Part shown: one piece after another, positions 11,979 through 22,298 of the stretch | How positions within the stretch are numbered: the first letter of the stretch is position 1 | Layout: each line of letters opens with the position of its first letter | DNA from: Diploscapter coronatus | Taxonomy: Eukaryota; Nematoda; Chromadorea; Rhabditida; Rhabditidae | Assembly (NCBI GenBank): GCA_964036155.1 | Contig: OZ038423.1 | Span: 29,651,249 to 29,715,248 of the forward strand | Direction of reading: 5' to 3' | Length of the DNA stretch: 64,000 nt | Notes under the pieces: model-generated | Databases searched by the model: none | What the model was told of the DNA's origin: nothing | The model's input: only the letters and a program-made list of their open reading frames with translations | Made by a program: the position numbers and the translations under genes

Positions 11979-14900
11979 CAGGCCGTTCGCGTAAGAACGT
12001 GAAACCGTGTGGCCAAATGAATTTTAGCTGAGGACACAGTTTTGTAGAGAATTTCAAGCTGATTCTAATGAGCTATCTCTGACAACGAAAAAATGACGTC
12101 ACAGCGAGTTATGACGTCACAAAGTACGGTAGTACGGAAAAACGCGAAATTGTTCAAAAACGGTATTTCGCGCCTATTTCTGCTCCGATTGAGCTGAAAA
12201 CTTCATATTATATGTATTTTGGTATGAGGAATCCATTTTTGATGTTTATTTGAGTATAGAAAAATATTCAATACCTTTTTTATTTCTCTGAAAAAAATTT
12301 TAAGTGAAATTTTTTCGGTTTTTGGCTTTTTTCATATCGAAATCGTCATTTCCCCAACATAATTTACACATCATTAGAAAGAGCGTTTCAAGACGAATCT
12401 AATGATATAGGAAATTTCGAAAAATAAGTGCAATCTCATGACGATTTGCCCCATCAAATGCAGCCTACAGCATGCAGAAAGAGGAAAGAGCTAAAGTAAA
12501 CTGTGAATATCATCGCAAAATGGAGTTTTCAGCCGGAGATTTTTACATATCTGGAAAGTGGATGTTTTAATGATTTAAAAAATATCTTACAGTTTTTTTT
12601 ATAATACTTCCACAATGAAATTTTTTTAGCTGCAGCCTCCGGAATTCAAATTGAGAAAAGGCATAAGCTTCGGTTCATGTACTTTTTCCGACGTAAATCG
12701 ACATTTCCCCATCACGACTTACATAGCGTTAGGGAGAAGAATTCTCAGCGATTCTAACGGTATATAAATATGCTTTTAAATTTACGATCTAATTTTGTTC
12801 TACGACTCGAAACGTCGACATCGGTCACTTGCGTGATAACTGGTCTTGAACTTCATTCGCTATTATTATTATTATTACTATTATTTATTGATATTATTTT
12901 GTATCCATACCGAAATCATATAACCGAGACTTAGGACTTAGAACTGTAACATTTGCATAATATTAAAAAAAAGGAAAGCTCAATAGGAATGAAATAACTG
13001 TATCGGTATCGCTTCACGACTCAATGACTTTCTTGAGAAAGAAACTTACAAAACGCCGAAGGCATGATAGTAAATAACGATATTAAGAGCCGTTCCTTTG
13101 TAAGTCTCTTTCCTCAACAGTACAGGGCGTTTCAAGTTTATCTCCCTATTTTATTTTTTGAATAATTTTTTTATTTTCCATCCAAATTGGGTACGGTTTT
13201 TTTCATGGTACTCTCCGTACGTTAGGGTTTTGTTTGGTATAACTCTTGGGTCGATACCGATTACCCATACCCAGAAAACCACCTGTTTTTGGGGAAGCAA
13301 ATTTTTTGGAGCTAAAAAATGTTCAAAAATTCATAACTTTCTTATTCCTGAACCAAATTGGATGATTCTTTTTTTATTCGACAGCATCTAGTCTCTAGAT
13401 TATCAGGTAAAAAAAATAAGAATTTTTGAATACCAATTTCTGCAGAAATGCGCGTTTTTCGCGTCTTAATTGCGGACTTTTCATAATGTCCTGGGTTTAC
13501 GCGTAAATGACATCCGAAAAATCTGTCCTTCCAGTATGTTGTGCAGAATGACACGACGAACAACTTTTATTTCAGGACTGACCTCGGATTCATTACCGTT
13601 AGGGCTCCAGAATTTTTTGAAGTTCGACGATCAATTATTGCAAAGTGTCGTTTTGGCGGAAATTTTCAAAAAATCATAACTTTCTTACTTCTAAACCAAA
13701 TTCCATGATTATTTTTTTATTTTGTAGATCTTATCGAGGAGATTATGAGAAAAATAAAAATTTTAAGTAAAAAAAATATTTTTGTAGGGAAAAAATTACT
13801 CGAAATTACCCCATATACCCGTACTGGGTTTACAGGTAAATGGCGTTGGAAAAATCCGTCCTTCCAGTATGTTGTGTAAAATGACATGCTGAACAACTTT
13901 TGTTTCAGGACTGAGGTCGGATTCACATCGGTATGAGCTCTAGAATTTTTAGAAGTTCGACGACCAATTATTGCAAAGTGTCGTTTGGACAGTAAATTTC
14001 AAAAATTCATATCTTCCTATATTTCTAACAAAATTCCATGATTATTTTTTTATTTTGTAGATTTTCAATAGAATAATAAGGAGAAAATAAAAATAAAATT
14101 TTAGAATAATATTTTTGGTAAGAAAAAGTTACTCTAAGATACCCCATATACCCGTACTACCTATACGCGTAAATGACGTTGGAAAAAATTGTCCTTTCGA
14201 TATGTTGTGCAGATGGATATGATGAACAACTTTTGTTCCAGAAGTTATTTTAGAATATGCACACACAGGGAGTTATAAATTTTTGAAAATTTTTACTAAA
14301 AAAGCATTATTCTGAATTTGGCCGTCGAACTTCAAAAAATCCTGGAGCCTCAACGATAATGAATCCGGAGTTGGTCCAACGACAAAAGTTGTTCGCCATG
14401 TCATTCTACGCAACATATCGAAAGGACAAATTTTTCCAACGTCATTTACGCATAAACGCAGTACGGGCCGAAAAGTACGCAATCAAGACGCGAAAAGTGC
14501 GCATTTCCGCAGAAATTGATATTCAAAAAAATTTTATTTTTTTACCTGATAATCTAGAGACTAGATGCTGTCGAATAAAAAAAGAATCATCCAATTTGGT
14601 TCAGGAATAAGAAAGTTATGAATTTTTGAACATTTTTTAGCTCCAAAAAATTTGCTTCCCCAAAAACAGGTGGTTTTCTGGGTATGGGTAATCGGTATCG
14701 ACCCAAGAGTTATACCAAACAAAACCCTAACGTACGGAGAGTATCATGCAAAAAACCGTACTCAATTTGGATGGAAAATAAAAAAGTTATTCAAAAAGTA
14801 AATTGGGAAGATAAACTTGAAACACCCTGTACTTTTTCCGACGTAAATCGACATGAGATTGCACTTATTTTTCGAAATTTCCTATATCATTAGATTCGTC

Positions 14901-15678
14901 TTGAAACGCTCTTTCTAATGATGTATAAATCATGACGAGGAAATGTCGATTTACGTCGGAAAAAGTACATGAACCGAAGCTTATGCCTTTTCTCAATTTG
15001 AATTCCGGAGGCTGCAGCTAAAAAAATTTCATTGTGGAAGTATTATAAAAAAAACTGTAAGATATTTTTTAAATCATTAAAACATCCACTTTCCAGATAT
15101 GTAAAAATCTCCGGCTGAAAACTCCATTTTGCGATGATATTCACAGTTTACTTTAGCTCTTTCCTCTTTCTGCATGCTGTAGGCTGCATTTGATGGGGCA
15201 AATCGTCATGAGATTGCACTTATTTTTCGAAATTTCCTATATCATTAGATTCGTCTTGAAACGCTCTTTCTAATGATGTGTAAATTATGTTGGGGAAATG
15301 ACGATTTCGATATGAAAAAAGCCAAAAACCGAAAAAATTTCACTTAAAATTTTTTTCAGAGAAATAAAAAAGGTATTGAATATTTTTCTATACTCAAATA
15401 AACATCAAAAATGGATTCCTCATACCAAAATACATATAATATGAAGTTTTCAGCTCAATCGGAGCAGAAATAGGCGCGAAATACCGTTTTTGAACAATTT
15501 CGCGTTTTTCCGTACTACCGTACTTTGTGACGTCATAACTCGCTGTGACGTCATTTTTTCGTTGTCAGAGATAGCTCATTAGAATCAGCTTGAAATTCTC
15601 TACAAAACTGTGTCCTCAGCTAAAACTCGCTTGTCCCGTCCCTAAGGAAAACCTTCACGTTCTTACGCGAACGGCCTG
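11979..15678. mobile_element. 3.7-kb composite element with about 750-base terminal inverted repeats
   Basis: The ends are CAGGCCGTTCGCGTAAGAAC on the left and its complement on the right. The arms (about 11979-12727 and 14927-15678) stay near-identical inverted copies over long stretches, including the block around TGACGTCACAGCGAGTTATG. Both ends are flanked by ATAT, which may be target duplication or part of the arm. The middle is occupied by a second element (13121-14831). No transposase frame is visible, so it is either non-autonomous or has lost its coding centre. Short open frames inside are repeat translations. Confidence 0.8.
13121..14831. mobile_element. 1.7-kb inverted-repeat element inserted inside the larger one
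   Basis: The ends are TACAGGGCGTTTCAAGTTTA and, inverted, AACTTGAAACACCCTGTA, with TA at each border as in Tc1/mariner insertions. The outer several hundred bases on each side form a near-perfect inverted pair (for example TTAGGGTTTTGTTTGGTATA against its complement near 14710-14730). It belongs to the same family as 2450-3639 and as the interrupted copy flanking the larger element. No transposase is seen. Confidence 0.8.
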
Positions 15679-15863
15679 ATATAAAAAATTTGCTTCTCAA
15701 AAAACAGGTGGTTTTATGGGTATGGGTAATTGGTTTCGACTCAAAAGTTATACCAAAAAATTCTAACGTAAAGAGAGTACCATGAAAAAATCCGTGCTCA
15801 ATTTGGATGAAAAATAAGTTATTCAAAGAGTAAAATAGGGAGATAAACTTGAAACACCCTGTA
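15679..15863. mobile_element. right-hand remainder of the interrupted older element
   Basis: About 180 bases match the right arm of the 13121-14831 element (TTTGCTTC, ACAGGTGGTTTTATGGGTAT) and end in AAACTTGAAACACCCTGTA at 15863. It continues the left part found before 11979. The mobile island stops only 36 bases from the stop codon of the neighbouring minus-strand gene. Confidence 0.65.
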
Positions 15864-15899
15864 CAATAGATTCAAATTACGATAAAGAAAATCGGAGGA

Positions 15900-18800
15900 T
15901 TATTTGTTGAAGGGCTGGAGGAAGGCGAGTTGACTGTTGTTCAGCGACGTCGATGCAGCAGCAGCAGCAGCGTCGGGCTGGGCCGAATTCATCTCCCAGA
16001 GCTTTGTCCTTACTCGCTGCAGCAGAATCTCCTTCTTCTGCCGCTCGAACGGTAGTGGGCACAGCGCCGAGTTATGGGTTCGAGGATCTGGAAAAATTGT
16101 CGTTTGTGATAAGTGCGCATTGCCAACTCAAAAATAGTGGCGCTCAGAAGTTTTGCATCACTCTTTAATATTTATCTTCCTAGTTCACCTCTTGCGGCAT
16201 ATCAATCTGTCTGGAATTTGGCTGATTATCATGATTTAGTCACACTAATATGCTAAAAAGTTTTTACTCTGATTGATGCGCCGCAAGCGTCGGAACTAGA
16301 AAGATAAAAGTTAGAGGGTGATGCAACTTCTTAGTGCCACTGCATGTGGAGTTTTCATAGACTATTTACGGATTCGTAAATTTTCACTTTTAAATAACGA
16401 TAACTTACTAGTATAGCCATTGCAGGCGCCCGTTTTCTCTTGACTTGCTGTTCGACAAAATCGGCACGGGTGTGTACACGTCCTTTTGCAATTCGCCTTC
16501 ATTCGGAGGCACTAAATTTATAGTTGATTCGATAGAATTTTAATAGCGGTTATCTTCGGAGCTTATGAAGGTAATTAGGAAAAGCAAGCAAGAGTTTGAA
16601 GTTTGAGATTGATCTAACATCAGAAAGATATTGGTGGTTATTTGCTACAAGAAGTTTTTCATTAATGACGCGAAGTTTCGGGGAAAACGAATGTTCCCGT
16701 CTGACATGGTATTTTTCGTACTCAGGGCTGCCCACAGGTATTGATAAATCGTATCTATCTGTATTAAATACGAAATTTTTGTATCTTTTGCCTGTCTTAA
16801 TTATGGACAGGTACAACTTTTGCCGCACCTGTTATGTTTTCCCCATATTTAAGGAAAATTCTGTACCTGTACCCTTACTTGTGGGTAGCCCTGTTCATAG
16901 CTTGATCAAGAATGGGTCCTCGGAATCGAAATTCCGACCTCCGTCCTCTATTTTGATGAGCGCTTACCAAGCGACAGAAGTCAGGGTGCGAATCGAGAAA
17001 TTGTCGTCGCACGTCGAGCCGCTTGATGACGGGACACAGGTTCGACGGGTGTGCACACGAAGCCTTGCAAAAAAAGCAGATGCCCGTGAAATGCTCAAGT
17101 CGATGCTGGAATCGCAACGGCTCGCAACCGTACTTGGGAATCTCGTCCTCGAGCTCGTCTTTCAGCCTCAAGTTATTTGAAATTTTAAAATGAGAAGATA
17201 TTGTCCGAATCTTGAATTATTCTTAGCATCGCAAGACTAAAGATCAGCCATTCATCAAATCATTCGAAAGCGAATAAAGGAAATCTATTGCAATAGCCTA
17301 ATATTCATTAGAACCAGTTTATTAAACTCCGGTTATTCAGCAATCTTCAATAACTCAAATGCGCAAACAATTTCCACTATCGATAAAACAAAATTGCGAT
17401 TACTACTCTTCAAAATTAAATTTCATCTAATTTCTGATGATCAAGAGGATGCTTCAGCACTACAATTACAACTAGTAAATGTTCTAGCTATCATTTGGGT
17501 AAATTCCTAGCTAGCATTCTTCTGATTCTGACTTCGTTTTGGAATTCGGTAGTACCTGATGAGATCTTCTCGCTTGGTCGGAAGGGGCTCTTCCCTCTCC
17601 GGCGGCAAAAGCGCTTCGATTTCCTTTCCCCACTTTGCGTACTCCTTCTGCTGTGCGGTGAGGAATGCTAAATTTTAAATATTTTTTAAAATTTGATGGA
17701 AGGGAATCGATCAAGTTATGTTGCAAAAATCAGGACAGAATAGCCGCACACAACCACGCACAGCTAACACTTCGTTTTCGAAGCTGAGATAAAGAATTTC
17801 CAATGTAAAAATGCTGTTTTTCGAATGAAACTTCTAGGATCTAGCAATTGGGCATAAGATGGGAGTATTTATAGATGTTCGTTCGTCATCGCTTACCTGA
17901 CTCGTCAACCAGCCCGGGTTGAGGGAAAAGGGCGAGAAAATTTGAAGGCGGCGGCACCATCGTCGTGCTTGGGACTGTGGCAGGCGACTGGTTGTCCATT
18001 TGTGGGTCATCCGTCGAAGAGTCTTCGTGTCTCCAGCGCTTTGCTGCAGTCACTGAGTCTGGCGAAGAGCTTGGATCGGTTTCATTGGACGCCAGTCGCT
18101 TCAGCATCTGGAATTAGAAAATTGGAGATCTTTTTTCGAAAGCTAGCCACTTACCACCCTCCTGGATTCGATTGTCTCTGGAGGAGAAAAGAAGGACTGA
18201 GATGTCTGCGACTCGAGAATCTGGTCCAGAATGCCCCTGGCTGATGCGGTCTCGGTCGGTCTCGGCGGCTAAAATTGACTTTGTCAGTGATTGTTTGATT
18301 TTGTTAACTCGCTACCTGAATCGGGCTCCACAGATTGCCCCATGGCGGAGGAACAGGCTGTGGCGCGGCGGCAGCAGGATTGATCGTTGGTCTGGCAGGA
18401 GGAAGTAGCGGAATTTTCCCAATTGGCGGACGAGGGATAGGCGGTGGCGCTTCCTTCAGTTTTGCGCACGGATCCTGAGATTTGAATTTTTCCCGATGAT
18501 ACTTTCATGAAGCTCACCTTGGAAGCTTCATTCGACGACGTGGGGATGGGATCGTTCAGGACTGGGGCTGAGATTGGATTGCCTGATTCAGTCCGTTCAG
18601 CTGGCTTTCGTCTCTTCTCGGAATCCACTGACGAAGAAGAAGCACGACTCTCATCATTGATCTGCGAAACTCCTGCAGTTGGAGCCTTTTTGGGAATGCG
18701 CGGAAGCACTGAAAACGAACTGTTGGAAAAGAGTCCTTTGAGAAATATTATTCGAAGATCGAGTTGGATCTGGAATTTTTGCGATAAAAGCTGACACGTC

Positions 18801-21800
18801 ACCTGGGGGGTGACGCTTTTCCTGGAACATGGGCGACTGCAGGACCGGCTCGTTGTAGACGGATTGACACGCATTTTCGGTCTGGAATGAAAACTGTTCA
18901 TTTTGAAAAAAAAATGAGAATTCTTCGAAAGTTCGTAAATTTAATGCAAAGAAGTTGGTAAAGAGGAGAAATTTCAAACTGATGCTTACCACCGCCTTGT
19001 GCTGATCTGTCGACGGTCTGCCTTTGACGAACGGAATCGTTCTGTCGGAGTCGGAGTCGTCGCTGCCAGATGAAATGTCCATGTCATCGGACAGACGCTT
19101 CTTGGCCAAAGTCAGCTCCTCTTTGGTCATTTCATTTGCCTCCTGTGGCTCAATTTTGACCGGGCAGTGTCCTCTATCAAACGGTCCTAAAATAAATCTA
19201 ATAAAATTGTTGAGTTTTTCTTTGAATACCATTTGAAATTAGTCATACACAAAATGTTAGCACAAAGCAATCAAATCCCTAATACTTTGAACAAATCGGA
19301 ACGAAACTACAAGTAGCATAACAGAGCAAACTCAGAACGCACGTGCTCTGGCGCATTCCTGTAGACCTTGGGATGGTGGTGGTGGCGCCGTTTGGGTTTG
19401 AACCGGAGCAAGATTTTCGCTGCTCTCTATAATTAACGACACGTCCATTTTCATTCGAATATTGTCTTTACCAGTCATTCCAGATTCCGAAGATGTATTT
19501 TCATGATGGTTTGAGGGAGTCGGGGAAATTTCCGATTTAGGAATGAGTTTGAGCTCTAAAATTTGGAATTCGAAGTCAAAATTGGAAAAATTTCTCCCTC
19601 GAAGTCGAAACAACTTTGTCCCCTCGAAAAACCTCGAAGTTTGATCTTTTCGAAATCAAAGTCTAAGTTAGGATTTTTCTAAAAAAAAAAATACTTGCAA
19701 AATGCTGAGGAATTAGTGAAATTTTAGCTTATCATAAAATTGCGACGAAGTAACTCAAGCGCAGGCGAAAAGTGACAATCTACTTACTCTCGGTGGCGGC
19801 TATTGACGTGGACGGCGCAGGGGAAGACTGAGGCTGGAGAGTCGGTTGCGCTGGCTGTCCGGCGAAGAGCATGTCGACTCTGCCTTTCAGAGCCTCCAGC
19901 TCCCCTCGCACCGATTTCAGCTCCGCCGTCTCCTGTCCGTCCTTCGACGCCAACTCGGACTTGAGGTCCTCGACCTGTTGCTGCAGGCGACTATTGTCTC
20001 CCTGCTAAAGTTGACTTTTTGAGTTGGATAAGTGAAAATGTTCAACTGACCAGCTGGATGATGACCTTGTTCTGCTGGTCGATCCTCACGTTCACTCCAT
20101 GCATCTCCTAAAATTATTGATTCAAGAAGGCGAGCTTGATTTTAGGCAGGAATAAGCGAGTCTTTGTCGATAAGAATGGGTTTTTGAGAAATTAGAATTA
20201 ATATTCTTCGTTCAGTTGAATGAAGGATAAGTCATTCAAAAATAGATTATTTTTAATTTTCTGATGAGTAGGTAGGTCCCGCAAACACATTTTTAACACT
20301 TCTTTCGTAATAAAAAATCATATATACAAATATATATTGGTGTAACCAAGACGTCTGTACCATTGAAAAATTCCCATGCCCATTTTACTCATCGAATTAG
20401 GCAAAAACTCCAAATGTGAACACGCATTTTGCCTTTTTAAATTTACATGCATTATTTTGTCTGCTCGAATCGTTAGAAATCCACTTTCCATTTCTTCCTT
20501 TGCTTATTTGGTATGTGCCGCTAGTTTGCGAAATTGTAAAACGGTCTTTAGTCGCGGGCACTTGCGGGCGACAAATTTATGTGCTCATTTTTCTCTGGCA
20601 CTTGCGCTTTAATATTTTCCATTGCCTGTGATTTATGTGTTGATTATGCTTGTAGTCTGCAGACTTATGCCAAGAAAACAGATTTTCCTATACATTTTTC
20701 GAAATTTCAATTTCGGATGGGCAAGAAAAATTAGCGTATATTGTACTTGCGGAACCTAAGAGTAGACTTGAGAGCTTTATCATTCCCGATGGGGTGAAAG
20801 TAAGAAAAGACTTGCATCGCGGATCCGTTTGTCGGCAGCTTCTTCGATGTCCTTGTTCCTCTGCTCATTCTGTCGCTGAGCGCTTTCGATGATCCTCCTC
20901 ATTTCGACCAACTCCTTTTTCACCTCGGTCATCTTCAAGTCGCTCTCAGCGCTTTTCCTTTCCACTTCATCGACCTTGTCCTGCAAATTTAGTATTTCGT
21001 TCAAAAAAATTATCAGTATAGAAAAAACCCTTACCAGTTTCTTCTTCATTTCCTTAATCAACCGATCGAGCTCTTCGACATCTTCGGGCAGCTTAACGAG
21101 TTTTTCCGACAACCCGATGAGATTGCCGAATTTCTGAAATCGATATGATTGTGTGTCCGACCAAAACTTGCTTGCCTCGACATTTTCCCTGGAGATACGG
21201 AGTGGCTTCCCTGGTGGCGGCAGTCCTCTGCTGTTGTCAACGGATGGACGTCTGCGACGGCGGTCATTTTCAGCGACGGTACCGGCCAGCGCTAGTTCAT
21301 CGTCTGGGTGAGTGACCAAAAGTTCGGCGTCATTCGGACTAGCCGATGACATATTTGACGATCCTAAAACAGAAATTTGAATTTAGAAGTAAGATTTGGA
21401 AGTGATATGAATATTTTGAGCCACTTGAACTATTTTATTGTTATTAATTTCATTCGTAAGGTACTTTCTCCAGGGACTGCAAATAGTTTTTCAAAAATCT
21501 ATCATTTTCGGGAATTCCCTACTCAAAATAATCAAATACGATGTAACAAAAAATTCACTGAGAAAAATAAAACTCATTTTTGGAGTTTCAAATGACCACT
21601 TTTTGAATGAAAGCGAAAAATGCAAGAAGACAAAGTTTTCGACCCCTAATCATGGCGATCATAAATATTAAGATGAAATTGAACGCGGCTTGTTGAAGTG
21701 TTACTCATTTGGAAATTACTTATTTTTCAAAATGATCTCTTTCCCGAGTAATTGATCTTTCCAAATAGATGATTGGTGAGTTTCCAAAAGTCATCGAATG

Positions 21801-22298
21801 AATTTGCTTAAAAAATAATCAATACCGTTTGGTTGACGAAATCTGGTTGAACCGCTCGACGAAGACTGGATCGAATGAATTGAACTGAGCTGGGAAGGAT
21901 AGACATCTCTTGGAAGCGGCGCAGTCATGGTGTCTTCGCACACCTCGGTTTTGACCGTTCTAAAAATTTGATGGATTTTTTCTTGAACTTGTCATTAGGA
22001 ACTGGATATATCACAATCGAGGCTGGACGGAATTCCGCTTCCGGATTATCGAAATTTTCACTTCTGTCCAGCCCTGATCACGATGTCATATGATTAGAAT
22101 TGATCGATAGAAATCCAATATTTTTTATGATTTTTCTGTGATGTCATGGATTTTAAAATTCGTCAGAAATTATAATGTCGTTCAATTTCAAAAGAATTTG
22201 TAGACATTAGATATCTAGTGTCTGAATTCTTACATTGTGGTCTTCACGTGTTGGCCAGATGTCGAGGTAGACGCACACGGTTGCTGGTGTGTAGGCAT
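15900..22298 (-). CDS. unrecognised 901-residue protein: coiled coil, disordered middle, C-terminal Cys/His knuckles
   Basis: I do not recognise this protein. Exons (minus): 22298-22234, 21959-21826, 21363-21035, 20980-20816, 20107-20051, 20001-19788, 19555-19367, 19186-18990, 18881-18803, 18708-18518, 18474-18316, 18268-18155, 18107-17897, 17667-17556, 17166-16968, 16511-16409, 16087-15900. All phases agree. Residues about 110-330 are charged and coiled-coil-like (RLIKEMKKKL, DKVDEVERKS, RLQQQVEDLKSEL). The middle is Pro/Ser-rich, with acidic DISSGSDDSDSD and VKTE/VKIE sequences resembling SUMO sites. The C-terminus has CFFCKASCAHPSNLCP, then CRLC..., CRFC and HNSALCP spacing, like tandem zinc knuckles of nematode-specific proteins, then poly-Ala. 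A nuclear role is inference. Intron 4 needs a GC donor (GAT|GCAAGT). The acceptor before 17166 (CTTGAG) is weak; without it the gene would stop at 17507. TTTCAG about 45 bases before the ATG may be a spliced-leader site. Confidence 0.7.
16136..16341. repeat. foldback element in an intron of the zinc-knuckle gene
   Basis: About 70 bases starting AGTGGCGCTCAGAAGTTTTG and running through TTGCGGCATATCAATC are repeated in inverse, imperfect form at the other end (GATTGATGCGCCGCAAG to AGTGCCACT). It lies wholly in intron 16088-16408. It looks like a non-autonomous DNA element. Confidence 0.65.
16723..16893. repeat. CAGGGCTGCCCACA-ended inverted-repeat element in intron
   Basis: The left end CAGGGCTGCCCACAGGTA is mirrored at the right by TACTTGTGGGTAGCCCTG without the first base match. 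It lies in intron 16512-16967 of the zinc-knuckle gene. Similar short ends occur near 29322. The open frame crossing it on the plus strand is not regarded as a gene. Confidence 0.6.
22021..22074. repeat. 54-base hairpin in the first intron of the zinc-knuckle gene
   Basis: GGCTGGACGGAA pairs imperfectly with TTCTGTCCAGCC around a loop of about 30 bases. It could be a minimal foldback element or a transcript hairpin. No function can be assigned. Confidence 0.5.

Noticed and set aside
16596..17180. 194-codon plus-strand open frame
   Set aside because: It crosses a foldback element and runs antisense to a well-phased exon (17166-16968) of the zinc-knuckle gene.
17507..17555. Considered ending the zinc-knuckle gene at the in-frame stop at 17507
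   Set aside because: Using the donor at 17555 keeps phase into the cysteine-rich exons, which otherwise have no start. The alternative is noted because the acceptor is weak.
18284..18901. 205-codon minus-strand open frame
   Set aside because: It reads through introns of the zinc-knuckle gene. Only part of it (18708-18518) is in the coding frame of the spliced model.
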